A DNA stretch of 64,000 nucleotides from Tenodera sinensis (Eukaryota > Arthropoda > Insecta > Mantodea > Mantidae): assembly GCA_030765045.1 (NCBI GenBank), contig CM060968.1, forward strand, positions 107,005,904-107,069,903, in the 5' to 3' direction. The notes beneath the pieces were generated by a model. That model saw only the letters and a program-made list of their open reading frames with translations. It was not told the DNA's origin and ran no database searches. The translations under genes and the position numbers were made by a program. Shown piece after piece: positions 34,060 to 45,700 of the stretch (position 1 is the first letter of the stretch; the number at the start of each line of letters is the position of its first letter).

Positions 34060-34992
34060 AAGATTACGGCAATGGTTAATGATACGAAAAACGATACTTG
34101 ATACAAATTGTACGTTTTAACGCACTCAACATTTTTCCCTCATTAAGCAATAAGAATCAAGATTTCGCAGACTATTCAGAGAATATTAAAGATTTGCCAG
34201 GATAATGTAAAAGCCCTAATGTGCTATTGCCAAAAATCCTTTTTTCATCCACTTTCATTTATTCTTAAATATCTTCTACAAATTATTCTTACGAAAGTTC
34301 ATTTTTCAATCTCTTCGTTCAACATTCGTACGCATAAAAGGCACACAAGAGGCTATAGCGACACTCAAATCTTTAAAAAAAATGTGTGATTTTAAAATTC
34401 CACAATGATTTTATATCATCGTGACAAACAAACGAATGGAGGTAGTGTTTATACATAGATTATAAGTTGGAAAATTCAAATCAATAAAAACGAACATTTC
34501 GGAAATGTTTAAGCCACTTAAATTGACTAAAATTAACGAGATTTACAATTTTGATTAACATTTTGGCTGTCTTAGTTTGCCACTTTTACAAAATTAATTT
34601 ACAATGAAGACGATTTCACGTCAATTAGGGTGAATTCAAGATACACAGTTTATTTTTAATGCAAATATCTTAAACATGTGGTATTTTATTCAAAATCGTT
34701 ACAGCCATTTTGAAAAAAAATGAAAATAAATAAAAGTTCAATGCAAAGGGTAGCATGGGTAGGAGGTTTCTGTTGGAAAATGCTCATGTTGTATTCCTGA
34801 AAGGAGTTAAATTACGTTTCTACCTTTTGTTCTTGAGATAGGCATGTTGTTCTCTCTCTCTCTCTCTGTCTCTCTCTCTCGCACACACCAAGAATCTTTT
34901 ATTAAAAAGGCTTTCTTTGCATTCTGTGCACCCAAAATACGTATTTCTCACGAATTCTTGATACTGACCTTTTGGGTGGAATGCAGTACTTT
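34060..34992 (+). mobile_element. Old, highly diverged family A copy
   Basis: It keeps the late blocks in order: AATCGTTACAGCCATTTTG, GCAAAGGGTAGCATGGG, TGTTCTTGAGATAGGC, a dinucleotide repeat, ATTCTGTGCACCCAAAATAC and TTTTGGGTGGAATGCAGTAC. The repeat in the usual AC position is (TC)n here (34851-34880). Confidence 0.55.
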
Positions 34993-35191
34993 TGCTGAAT
35001 TTTCTTTATAGCAATGCCTTTAAGTGACACGCGGACTCTTCTCCGATAGTTTCATTAAAACTGTCGTATCGCAAGAGGAGAAGCTACATTGATGAGACGG
35101 ACCCAACAGGATTTCTCACTCTTGCACTGGAATTACGGTCATGAGTCATTTTTACGAAGATAAAATAAGGCACTTTCAGCGCTAGTATTAG

Positions 35192-35647
35192 ATGAGAGCG
35201 TTCTTTGACTACCCCTTGCTGGGGCGGCAACTTCTCCGACACGTCTGTATTGCGATGGCCGCGATTACAGGCGGCCTTTCTTTTAGAGTGGCGATCAGCG
35301 AACCGATTGGTCCCACTTTGGATCGTGATTGCACATGTGAGCTCTTCATTGAAAGGCTCACTACAGCATCTGTTGTAGATACGAGCAGCTACTCGAGAAT
35401 CTCTTACCGTCCTAACTGCCAGTGGACTCTACAAGTACAACGTAATGGTGAAACACCAAAATATCAAGTTAAACTATATCCACTTTTTCCCAATCATTTT
35501 ATGAAAGTTGAAGTTTTCGACTTGCATATCTGGAGTATGATTAATCATATATGCTTAGAATTACAATTTGGCACATTTCAATTGGGAAATATTACAGTTT
35601 ACAGTTCTTCAATCCATTTTCTGGCAATTGCAGGTTTCTTCCCGTAA
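35192..35647 (+). CDS. Unrecognised 151-codon ORF, possible exon
   Basis: This is the longest open frame here that is not low-complexity sequence or a recognised repeat. I do not recognise the protein. It has six cysteines. The middle contains SSYSRISYRPNCQWTLQV, whose Y-x(n)-Y-x-x-x-C-x-W-x-L spacing is loosely reminiscent of a CUB domain start. That is weak and unconfirmed. A good acceptor-like tract (TTTCTTTTAG, ending 35287) and a possible donor (CAAC/GTAATG, 35440) would bound an exon of about 150 bp in the same frame. The C-terminal third is AT-rich and hydrophobic, unlike the first two thirds, consistent with intron sequence. It could equally be chance or a decayed mobile element. Confidence 0.2.
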   Translation: MRAFFDYPLLGRQLLRHVCIAMAAITGGLSFRVAISEPIGPTLDRDCTCELFIERLTTASVVDTSSYSRISYRPNCQWTLQVQRNGETPKYQVKLYPLFPNHFMKVEVFDLHIWSMINHICLELQFGTFQLGNITVYSSSIHFLAIAGFFP

Positions 35648-36349
35648 ACTGATAACTGAAAACCATTAAAGATAGTGGGTCATTTTGGATTCTGGCGTCA
35701 TTGTGAAACCATCCTTTCAGTCCTGTAAATGTGAAGGGATATATCAAAGTAACAAGCACACATCAAATATAATCATTGAAACCGAAATTATAATGTCAAT
35801 ATATTTGATAATGGAAAGAAACAAAAGGAGATTCTAGTCAGTAGTTAAGGGGAAGACGTAATAAAGCTAATATGTTAAAGTCTCAAGAATGGAAGCCTAG
35901 GCAGATTTAAAAGAGTGATAAGGCTTTGTTTACGCGCACCAGAAACAAACACGTGTAACGATTTAGCGGGCTGATTCCTATCTTACCATGACGTGCTCTA
36001 AAGTTAGCCAATGGAAATCGCTTCTTTATTGTTGCTCGCACAAAAACAAATGAAACGCAAGACACACTCGTGTTGAATCGAGCCGAGAGTACACGTGCAA
36101 CTTGGGAGCTGTACGTAAGCTAGCGCGTATACATAATTCGGCGGTTGCTAAAGGGTGACAAAGTTAAAGTGTTATAACGTTGTAGTTGAAGCTACAAAGT
36201 TACATTCTATTTAAATATCGTCGGCAGTTCTCTACAAATCTCGAAATTTACAAATAAAGTGATCTGTTGTTTGATTCTTCGTTTGGTTCCATTCCTAACA
36301 TAACTCGCGCATACCCTGAGATTAAGACCTCTTGCTAGAGCTAGTCCGG
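35648..36349. other. Unassigned DNA
   Basis: No gene or repeat recognised. A GC-richer patch lies at 36080-36150. Confidence 0.35.
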
Positions 36350-36360
36350 ACACCAAACAC

Positions 36361-36560
36361 CACCTAGGCGGCCCGGGTTCGATCCCAGGGACCCGCATGT
36401 GGTATTCGTGGTGGACGAAGCGGCGTCAGGGCGGGTTTTCTCCGGGTACTCCGGTTTCCCCCGCCATCTCATTCCACCGGTGCTCCATCTTCATGTATCA
36501 TCAGTGTCACCGCCTGCGGTGCCGTAGTAGTAAAAGCGGGCGTTAAACACTACAACAACA
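36361..36560 (+). mobile_element. SINE D with perfect 11-bp TSD
   Basis: It is flanked by ACACCAAACAC at 36350-36360 and 36561-36571. It starts just before the B box GGCCCGGGTTCGATCCCAGG and continues with the GC-rich domain GGTTTTCTCCGGGTACTCCG and then GTTTCCCCCGCC. It carries GTCACCGCCTGCGGTGCCGT and ends in the (CAA)n tail ACTACAACAACA. The A-box half of the tRNA head is missing, so the copy is 5'-truncated. A second copy is at 61397-61558. Confidence 0.9.
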
Positions 36561-36571
36561 ACACCAAACAC

Positions 36572-37764
36572 GAGATCTTATAGATCTTAAAGGCGACGTC
36601 TTCGACGGAGAGGAGCGTTTGCGTCATCATGAAATAAAACTGAATATTGGTAATTAACGGAAAATAAGTCCTCGTATGATGAAAACAAATACATTTTATT
36701 AAAATAACAATCTCCACACAAACTTGTGTCAGTTTACAGGCAGAACAATACCTTGGGTGCGTCAGGCGGGAAAAGGAATTGCTTTGTTGGATTCGTTGAC
36801 TGTGTACCTTAACTCCGCTCTCAGATTTCAGATTATTTTATTAAGGAATATTGCCTGGTGCTGGTACATTAGGCCCAGCGTACAGACTTAAATTTACATT
36901 GTACTTACAATTATTTCTATTTACAGGATATATGCAGCGGGTTTCTCAGGAAACCCATACAGTGGCCCTCTTTGGGTCACCGAGAACAGTTCCCTTCAGT
37001 ATTGTTTTTGCTTTATATGTTGAAATGTTTTTGTTTTTGTCTTTTCTTCTTTATACACATATATTACAATTTATTTACACACATGCACTCCCGCATTCAC
37101 TGTGGCATATCATGAGATATGCCCACTCCGCTCTATTAAAAAAAAAAAAAAGGGAACGCGAGTAATCCAGCTGTACACAAATTTGAAATAGATACAAAAT
37201 CCCCCAATCAGAATTAGTGTTATGTTTTGCAGTAGCAAATAAAAGTGAAGAAAAATATCACGTGATTAATTGATGGACGGATCCATGTCGAGAGGGGGAA
37301 ATTTGGCGTCGTGATGAATGTGACGTTTTCTCGGACAGGTCAATCAGTTACACAAAGTATTATTCTCAGCGGGTCATTCCCGGACGAGAGCGGATTCATG
37401 AGCCGAACAGTGATGAGAAGTCAACAGTTGGACTTTGTTTTTTTATGCAACATATTCATGCGATATCAAGTAGAGTTACGAACGGTTACAAAAGAAAGTA
37501 ATTGTCAAATGAACGGAAAGGAGTACATTTATTTATCCGAGCAGCCAGCAAAGACCCAGGAATTACCCACGCCCTGAAACTACAAAGAAACCTCATGCCA
37601 ACACAAACCTACATCGAACACAGACCACCTGCTAATACTTCCCATCCGCATCCTGACTGCCACCCAGTGGTGTGAGGCGACAATAGCTGCCTACATGTGC
37701 CAACAATAGTTAATAAGTTTTTCTTTCTTTCTTTTTTTTTTTTTTTTAATTGCTAAGTTCTATG
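36572..37764. other. Unassigned DNA
   Basis: An A-run at 37140-37151 and a T-run near 37730-37747 flank sequence with no recognisable gene. The frames at 36851 and 37311 show no domain. Confidence 0.35.
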
Positions 37765-37935
37765 GTCATACTGTAAGGCGCTGGCCTATAAATCCCACGG
37801 TCAAGGGTTCCCACCCGGCCCAGATCGGTGGTTTCAAGTGTGCTTAAAAGTGACTGCCCCACGTCAATTAAAAGAACCTCTGCGGGAAGAAATTCCGGCA
37901 TACCGGCGACGCTGATATAATCTTGGCAATTGGCA
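37765..37935 (+). repeat. tRNA-derived SINE E
   Basis: A truncated tRNA-like head with AAGGCGCTGGCCTATAAATC and the B-box-like AAGGGTTCCCACCC is followed by GACTGCCCCACGTCAATTAA, AGAACCTCTGCGGGAAGAAA and TTCCGGCATACCGGCGACGC. An AT-rich tail follows. Confidence 0.6.
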
Positions 37936-38049
37936 GCTTCGCTAACAAACGAAATATTTATTTTATTTCATATTATGTTGGTTTCATTTGAGAAACAACT
38001 CGCTGACGGTACTTCTTTCACGTTGTTTTTAAACAATTGCAAACACTCG

Positions 38050-38200
38050 CATACACCCCCATTTATTCTTCCAGTCTGTGGAGAGTAGGGAAAGATCCTC
38101 ATTAAAGAAAAAATAATCTCACCCCCCTCTGGGAAGCGAACACGGAATTTCTGGATTGAGAAACCAGAAAGTTGACCATACAACTACAGACGCAGTTGAA
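38050..38200 (-). repeat. tRNA-like SINE, reverse orientation
   Basis: On the minus strand TAGTTGTATGGTCAACTTTC resembles an A-box region and GTGTTCGCTTCCC the B box. Confidence 0.45.
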
Positions 38201-38504
38201 CATACTTTCTATTTCACTTCGCTTCACTTTACATCACGCTTTAACTAATCCTACAAACAGTCTCACTTCTTATGCTTCCACCTTCGTTCTTTCGTTTACT
38301 GCATTTCATAGCCGTGCACCTAAGTCTACATAGCGATCGATTTGTAGAAACTGAATATTGCTTCTTCCCTGGCGTATTCTATCAATGTTATTTTTATAGT
38401 TCCTAATAACTGTAGGGATTTAAAATGTCATTTTTGCTCTCTTAATCATTTTAGTTGAAACGAATTAATGAGAATTGGCAACAGTGCATGTAATTAGCTT
38501 AAGT

Positions 38505-39710
38505 ATTATTCGATTCTACTCTTGTAGGAACTATTCTTACAAACTCTTATTCCTCTATCTCCTTTATGTTGAGATAAATATTTGCAGAAATTATTGCTTA
38601 TTTCGCTGTAGGTGCAGCGGAATATGGGAATATAATAGGCTTTGAGCGATTTGAGTGCCAAGAGCTAAAAGGTGAATAATTACCTTCCATTTGAGAGAAG
38701 TATAAGTATTGAAAAACTCACACAAATAACAAGGAATATCTGCGAAATGGTTCACTCCAGAAAAAATGCATTTCGACATAACTTGTGTGTTTTAACGTGA
38801 TCTACATTTTTGTATAATGAGATTTGGACTATCTCTTACGGTTTACCAGTTATGCAAAAGTCGTCAAGGATCAACAGGACTATTAAGGCTATAACCAGAA
38901 AATTCAATACATACATTTCATTTGCCATAATAATATCTTAAACATATGGCAATTTAAACAAAATCGTTAGAGCGATTTTTAAGAAAATCAAAATTTTCCT
39001 TGTAAGGAGTAAAAAACGAAAAGTCGGTTAAAAACCAAAGTTGGTATTCAAGTTTAATGTCTTTCAAGGTACAACACGAAGATTTTGAAGAAAACAGCCC
39101 CACCCTAAACTACCCTTTACATGGAAAATTTTTCGAAAATTTTATTTTCTTCAAAACGGCTCTAACAATTTTGATGAAAATATCTACCATATGTTTAAGA
39201 TATTTGTATGACAAATGAAATGTATATTTGAAGTTTCTGGCTATAGCCTATGTAGTCCTGTTTACTCTGGATGACTCTTGAATAACTCGTAAACCGTAAG
39301 AGGTAGACAAAATCTTACTATACAAAAAATGTAGATCTCCTAAAACACACAATTTATGTCTGAATAACTTTTTTGTAGAGTGAACCATTTCGGAGATATT
39401 CCATGTTATTCGTGTCAGTTTCGGAAAACTTAAAACTTTCGTGAAATGGAACATCGTTGTTCATTTTTTATTTGTTAAGTGTGCAAAGAGAACGGGATCT
39501 CAAAGCTTTAAAAGATTTTACTATCACTCAAAGCCTACTGTATTTTAATATTCCCCTTGCACCTACAAGGAAATAAGCAATAAGATAATTTGTACAAATG
39601 CTTATCTCAACTAACATAAAGAAGATTAGGAATAGGAGTTTGTAAGAATGGTTAGTACAAGAGTAGAGAAAGTCATGTGAGTGTAACACATCAGACCTTT
39701 TTATTCAGGG
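38505..39710. mobile_element. Family A foldback (inverted pair, ~1.2 kb)
   Basis: 38505-39010 is the 5' half of family A on the plus strand, ending at AAAATCAAAATTTTCC. From about 39010 the sequence is family A in reverse: AAAACGAAAAGTCGGTTAAA, AAACTACCCTTTACATGG, CCATTTCGGAGATATTC and CGTGCAAAGAGAACG-type blocks. It ends AAGAGTAGAGAAAGTCATGT with GTGTAACACATCAGA at 39690. The arms could pair over roughly 500 bp with mismatches. Confidence 0.75.
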
Positions 39711-39802
39711 TCCTCAAAACATATTTCAGTTGAAATCTCGATATCGAGTTTTTACGTCGAATACAATACTTCCCCTTATTATACGTAGTAGAGAAAATAA
39801 AA
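39700..39802 (+). mobile_element. Family A 3' end fragment abutting the foldback
   Basis: TTCAGGGTCCTCAAAACATA, GTTGAAATCTCGATATCG and TACGTAGTAGAGAAAATAAA mark the 3' end of a separate plus-strand copy. Confidence 0.7.
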
Positions 39803-40317
39803 ATGTAACCCTTGAAGGACCTCATGTGCTGCTGATAGGCTTCAACGACAGAGAAGATGGGATTTACTGTAACTTTACTTACACCGTTTCATCTGAGTGT
39901 TTAAGCTGTGTCATAAACACTAATTTGGCATGAATGGGTGGCAACTCGGCAAGGAATGCCATTAAGCTTCACTGGCTGCATATCATTACTATGAAACACG
40001 CAAAACCCTCGCCCACTTGCTGGCATTCAAACTACTGCCTCACTTAAACGGTTGTGTACACAGTGAAAAGCAGCGATCCTGTAGCACAGGGCGGCCAGTG
40101 CTCTGATGTGCTGGAGAGCTCATGATGGTAAACCCTTCGTCTCTTTGCTAACGGGAATGAACTTAGAAAAGGCAAATTGGATTTATAAACTACCAGAACC
40201 TGCAGATGATCTCATGTTATTGCTTAAATGCTGAGATTCTTCTCCCTTCACTTTCTAATCGTCTTTCACTCCCTCTCGTAAGTATAGCAATTAATAAATT
40301 GCTCTTTCACGCTAACC
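39803..40317. other. Unassigned DNA
   Basis: No gene or repeat recognised. Confidence 0.35.
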
Positions 40318-40447
40318 CTGTCTAGGACAAAGTTGGAAAGATAGAAATCAGCCTGAAAAAATCAATACCATAGCGGGATTTGAACCACGGATCTCTCGGA
40401 CTCCTTCCGGTTGCTCTAAACACTGAGCTACCATGGCAACACGACGT
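40318..40447 (-). repeat. Short SINE B, reverse copy
   Basis: On the minus strand it reads GTTGCCATGGTAGCTCAGTG, then the A-box end TTTAGAGCAACC, the B box GGTTCAAATCCCGC and the body TTTTTTCAGGCTGATTTCTA with CTTTCCAACTTTGTCCTAGA. It is the best preserved of the three copies in the window (others at 12288 and 12433). Confidence 0.8.
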
Positions 40448-40654
40448 ATTCTCCGACTCGTATTGTTCCTCGATGAACCACAAGGAGCTCTTAAATTCAT
40501 AGCAGATAACATGCGCTAAAGGCAATTTACAAGGTGTTGATAACTAATTTAAGTCTCGGGCTAATTCAGTCTAATTCTACCTTTCTAACTTACACACGGT
40601 TGGTGCGAAATAACAGTTAATTCCCACTGACTGGCCTTATAATTGACCAAACTA

Positions 40655-40768
40655 TGAAGCCTGGGGTAAGGGTATACACGCAAGGGGACACCTCGCTCAC
40701 TGCGACCTACGCGATCTATTGTGGCTCACACCCCTTCCTTGGGATGCGCGGAAGTCTCTAACAAATGT
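40655..40768 (-). repeat. SINE C tail fragment
   Basis: GGGGACACCTCGCTCACTGC, GATCTATTGTGGCTC and GATGCGCGGAAGTC are SINE C landmarks. The following 300 bp holds overlapping 120-codon frames on both strands (40697-41090). They are explained by GC-rich repeat sequence rather than a gene. Confidence 0.6.
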
Positions 40769-41680
40769 TGAGCTCTCTTCATCCTGGTGCCAGGCCCCGC
40801 AGAGCAGCGGCCACAATGCGGGTCCGGTGTCGCACAAGCATCCCCACCCACGGAGGACAGCGGCCGCCCAGTGCAACCTAGTGCTGAGAACAGCAGTTAC
40901 AATGTTCAGGCATCCGCGGCGTATGTCCGATACCGCCAAACACCATGCGCCTGAAGCACGCCTGAAAGAAACCCATTTTGATATTCCTGTTGCGGAAGCC
41001 AAAACATCAGCTGTCAGTCTTAAGCGGAAATCCTCAAAAAAGAATGTCAAATCTCCCATATTAGCTACAGGGAAATACTACTTCTATTAACTAGCTCGAA
41101 TGGACAACCCTCAATGCTTACAGCATGGGGTATAGTGACAGGGTGCTCCATCTAGTATTCAAGCTCTGTGCACTAACTGAAGCCCCCCGCTGAAGTAAGG
41201 ATGTCAATCTGGATTGCACTCTGGGTTATCGTTCGATTTCGGCTCTTGCAGGTAAAATCTGCATATGACCTGCATATACTATCATCGCTTCTATCACAGT
41301 AATCGCAGTGTGAACTTTACCCTGAGGGGCTTGACAATTCCTCTGTATGCCATATAATATTTCGAAAACCAAACTGATTCTGGGGACCCATCAACAATTT
41401 AAGTGAAGTAACACACCCAACAGAACACAAATCTCTGCTTCTTCCTTGCGCTAGCAATGATATTTGCGCTATACTACTTCTCCTGACTAACGGTTCCTTA
41501 CATTTTACAAAAACACACAGTTTGAGTCCGCATGAACTCGCCCCCCACTCCCCGAAAAAGAAAATCTGACCTAGTCTCTCTCTGTCTCTTTGAAGACCCA
41601 GGCAAGATTTCAATGCAACTATCAAATATATTTAATGTCTGCAATAATAAGTATATAACGATATAAAAATAGAGGATTTA
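40769..41680. other. Unassigned GC-rich then AT-rich DNA
   Basis: Opposing frames of 120 and 123 codons overlap almost completely at 40697-41090 and carry no domain. The rest is unrecognised. Confidence 0.3.
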
Positions 41681-41686
41681 TGGTAG

Positions 41687-41831
41687 ACCCAAAATTTAAT
41701 GGTGGCTGACACCTAACCTGACAACTACTATTCTCTTTCCTGTTGTAGAGATAAACTTTGTGGTATGACATGTCTCTGATTGGATTTTATGTTGACCAGC
41801 TCGTCCTGCCACCTACCATTAAATTTTGTGT
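41687..41831. mobile_element. MITE E, short copy
   Basis: It begins ACCCAAAATTTAATGGTGGC and ends TACCATTAAATTTTGTGTC, the same inverted ends as the 16356-16565 element. It shares CTACTATTCTCTTTCCTGTT and CTCTGATTGGATTTTATGTT internally but has lost about 65 bp. Confidence 0.65.
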
Positions 41832-42794
41832 CAACCATAATGTAGTTTATTTACAGCCATGGAAAATCATTGAGCGTATGAGGAGCGCAAAATATTTCTA
41901 AATCTCGCGTCGTGTTCCAGTGTGGTTTACACAAGTCTATATTTCCAACCTGCAGCTGGGTTTATTGATAGTATCTGTCCCGTATGTTATCGTTTGTCGT
42001 ACACACAAATAGGCTATGTCTTGACTTGCCACTTGCATCAAACCAAACCCACTTTTGACAAAGCTGAAGGAAATACATATTTTGCTGTACTGCTTCTCAC
42101 CGTTCTGATGAGTCACATTTTGTTTGCCAATGTTTATTGCCCAGTAGCAGGGGACAGACTCTGGTCAGGAATGTGCTGTCAGGCCCTCATGTTTTGAAAA
42201 AAAAAAAAAAAAAAGATATGTAAACCTGGCTACTGACAGTCACCTGGGTTAACAAGGGAAGCATAGGTTTCTGGACAGATGACTGTCAGCAGGGCGTGTG
42301 ACATCAACCGGTGAGCTATAAATTTGAATCAAATAAAAGATCCAGAGAAAGCCGAACTGATCACACCGTATAAACACGTTACTACTCACGTTGACTCTTA
42401 TAACAACGCTTTAAAATAAAGAAGTTTCTGTGCTGTGATTGGAAGTCTATACAATCTGGGCTTTACGGTGCAAGCTTGTCTTTCCCCGGAGACTTGACCT
42501 GTGCGACAAAACTACGCGCTGCGAGCATAGTTCTCACTTATTATTTAGCCGCATTAATACGTAAAGGGTCTGGTGTGCTAGCATTGCCAACCATTGATCC
42601 AATCCCTCTGGGACTATCCTTTTCTCGGTCTACCAACTTCGTAAAATGAAACGGAGAACACTAGAGAATACTCTCCTTTCTGAAGCCAGATAAACCCCTC
42701 TTCCTGCACTGCGGGAACCCCAAACATGGAAATCAGCTCAAACATATGTGCAAATATAAAATGCGCCTCTTCGATTACCTTACAAGCCTAAGAT
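41832..42794. other. Unassigned DNA with internal poly-A
   Basis: A 91-codon frame (41922-42197) ends right before an 18-A run (42197-42214). The arrangement could be a retroposed transcript 3' end, but the frame shows no recognisable domain. Confidence 0.25.
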
Positions 42795-42875
42795 GATTGC
42801 CTCATTGGTCGACTGCTCAGTAAGCTGCCATCCCACCTGGAGGATTGGATCCCTGGTCGGGAAATTTTTCTTTAA
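42795..42875 (+). repeat. tRNA-like fragment
   Basis: TTGGTCGACTGCTCAGTAAG and the B-box-like GGATTGGATCCC at tRNA-like spacing. No acceptor stem. Confidence 0.3.
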
Positions 42876-42997
42876 GAACACTGGGAGCTCGAATGGTTTA
42901 GAAAAATCAATTTTCGCTTTCCAGTTCTATAAACTGTAAAGTTCTATGTTATATATAAAACATAGGAGTGAGGTGGCAGATGACAAGAATAACAACT

Positions 42998-43515
42998 CTG
43001 ATGTGTTGCACTCACAATACTTTCTCTACTCTTGTACTAAACATTCTTACAAACTCTTATTCCTATATCTTCTTCGTCTTAGTTGAGACAAACATTTGCA
43101 AAAAAGTATCTTATTGCTCGGTTTCTTGCACGTACAAGGAAATATGGGAATACAGTAGACTTTGAGTGATAATCAAATCTTTTAAATCTGTGTTTTAGTA
43201 AGATTTGGTCTATTTCTTAAGTCATCCATAAGTCATCCCGAGTAAATAGGACTTCATGGGCTATAACCAGAAAATTCAAGATATACATCCCATTTGTCAT
43301 AAAAATATCTCAAACACATGACATTGTAATCAAAATCGTTAGAGTCATTTTCAAGAAAATCAACATTTTCGAAAAATTTTCCATGTAAAGGATAGTTTAG
43401 GGTGGGGCTATTTTCTTCAAAATCTTCGTGTTGCATCCTTGAAAGACGTTAAACTTAAATACCAACTTTGGGTTTTAACCGACTTTTCGTTTTTGAGTTA
43501 TGCTGTTCACAGACT

Positions 43516-43582
<67 letters not shown>

Positions 43583-44245
43583 TTATACACGGAACTTTTT
43601 CTAAAAATGCTTTTCTTGAATCCAGGAGGTCTTAAAACATATAATTGCTCCAGCCTAAACTACCCTTTACATGGAAAATTTTTCGAAAATTTTTATTTTC
43701 TTGAAAATGAGTCTAACGATTTTTATTAAAGTGTCGTATGTCAAAGTTATTTTTATGACAAATGAAATGTCATAAATTTTCTGGCTGTAGCCCATGAAGT
43801 CCTATTTACTCTGGATGACTTTTGCATACCTGGTAAACCGTAAGAGGTAGACCAAATCTTGCTATACAAAAAAATGTAGAGCTTGCCTAAAACACAATTG
43901 ATGCCTGAATACATTTTTTTTGTAGAGTGACGCATTTCGGAGATATTCCTCGTTATTTGTATAAGTATTGGAGAACTTATACTTGTGTCAAATAGAACAT
44001 CGTTATTCATTTTTTATATGTTAAACGTGCAAAGAGAACATAATTTGAAAACTTTAAAACATTTGACAATCGCTTAAAGCCTACTGTATTCCCATACACT
44101 CCCGTTGCAAGAAAACGAGCAATAAGGTAATTTCTGCATATGTTCATCTGAACTAACACGAAGAAGATAGAAGAATTAGAGTTTGTAAGAATGCTTAGTA
44201 CAAGAGTAGAGAAAGTCATGCGAATGCAACACATCAGATTTTTTA
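42998..44245. mobile_element. Family A foldback (inverted pair, ~1.25 kb)
   Basis: 42998-43640 is a plus-strand copy with an internal deletion and the AC microsatellite, running to CCAGGAGGTCTTAAAACATA. There it switches to a reverse copy: CTAAACTACCCTTTACATGG, GAGATATTCCTCGTTATTTG and AAGAGTAGAGAAAGTCATGC, then GAATGCAACACATCAGA at 44240. The two outer ends are the same family A terminus in opposite orientation. Confidence 0.75.
43517..43579. repeat. (AC)n microsatellite inside family A
   Basis: About 31 AC units at the shared internal family A position. Confidence 0.96.
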
Positions 44246-45156
44246 ACTTCATTCATACGACAGCTGGCCCTGTCCCGGCAAGCTTTGGCTGTGTTATGTT
44301 GCCAAAATGTACATTATTTTCTTTTTGGGAAATGCTTGGAGATGAACCGAAGTTTATGGAGACATTTTTGCTCCTTTCAATGCCTTTTAATCTTAAGACA
44401 TCTACGCTCCTTCACACGTAAATGTCTGAGTTGAGCTCTTCTATTTCACATATCAAGAAAATGACATATAGTCTGCGACAGATACGAGTATAATTTGAAG
44501 ATCGAACATTGTTCACGCTCTGTATAATAGGCAGCTGTTTTCATTTCCGCGTCTTAGGCAATAAATCATGCTTTGTGTAAATTCTCGGTTATTGCTAAGT
44601 AGGTATAAAGCCAATGCGGTTGCCCTACATTTCCCATATTCATTTTAATTCTGCATTTTCCGTCTACATTACATTCCCAACTCTTCCACACTAAGGACTT
44701 ATTGATTTAGTCATTAAGCTCGCGCCATACGTTCTCTTTCTTGTTTTCTTACGAAGGAGCCGATGCTTTTTTACCCTTTAAGCAACCCCCTTAATGGATC
44801 TATTTTTTTTTTTAATTCGTGTGACCTTTGAAAAGTAATTTATAGTATTTATTTTTTAATTTATTTTAAACCAAATGACTGGGTTGCTTATTTATCCCTT
44901 AGGTCGTTCATTTCGGTTGTTTAAATGTCTTTTTCTACTATTTTTCCCGTTAGTATTTCTAAGAGCACACGCAGAACAACGGTGCCCTTCAGGAAAGCTG
45001 TTTAAGAAGTGTTCAGATAATTTTGTTGTGCTTATACTTTGTAAGTGGTCCAATAGAATAAACGGTGATCGACACTTGTACTTCAGCCAGAGGAGATTAG
45101 ATTATCTAACGATTCAGCGTAGAGGAAATTGAAGCATATGATTTTGCTAGTTCACC
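44246..45156. other. Unassigned AT-rich DNA
   Basis: The frames at 44191 and 44875 have no recognisable domain. Nothing else seen. Confidence 0.35.
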
Positions 45157-45700
45157 GAGCGACGTGGCGCCGCGCTAACGTGTGTAATCCGCATTCGGTC
45201 GTCCCGTGGTTCCATCCCTGGCCCATGAGCTTTTCGCGGTTTTCTTGGGTCGGTAGTAGAAAGCTGGGGTGGTTCCTCATTCTGCTCCTTATTTCCTGAA
45301 CCCTACATTTCCTTTACTCTCATCTGCTTCAGGGTTGTAGCACCACCGTGTGGGCGATTGATGTGCGCTTTGTAAAAGTTTGTTCCCTGATGTTCTGGGA
45401 CTGCCCATATGGTCCTGTCTCCACGGGGAGACCACTGGCAAACTAGAGCGCTGTCAGATGCGGTCGAACTGGAAAAGTTAGAGACCCCGTCTATGCTTGC
45501 GCCCGTCGTCATTCAGAACTGGTCGCCGCATCGCGTCTCTCCCCTATCCCTCTCTCCCAGGGTTCACCGGTAGAACAAGGGCGGTGTGGCCTACTTACGG
45601 CGCTCTGTCCCTGTTTGGGGGGGGGGGTTCCGTTCGTCCACACATTTACCACTCAAAAGGCAGTGAGGTGTTGTCTTTGGACCGGGGGGGGGGGGTGGAT
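45157..45700 (+). repeat. Long tRNA-derived SINE, degenerate
   Basis: The head has ACGTGGCGCCGCGCTAACG (A-box region) and GTCCCGTGGTTCCATCCCTG (B box). The body has TTTTCGCGGTTTTCTTGGGT, CTGCTTCAGGGTTGTAGC and GGGACTGCCCATATGGTCC. The distal part has CCCGTCGTCATTCAGAACTG and TCTCTCCCAGGGTTCACCGG. The block order is that of 60225-60829. Two G-runs (11 and 12-13 G) interrupt the 3' end. Confidence 0.55.

Noticed and set aside
40697..41090. Opposing 120- and 123-codon ORFs
   Set aside because: They overlap almost exactly on opposite strands in GC-rich sequence that begins in a SINE C fragment. No domain is present on either strand.
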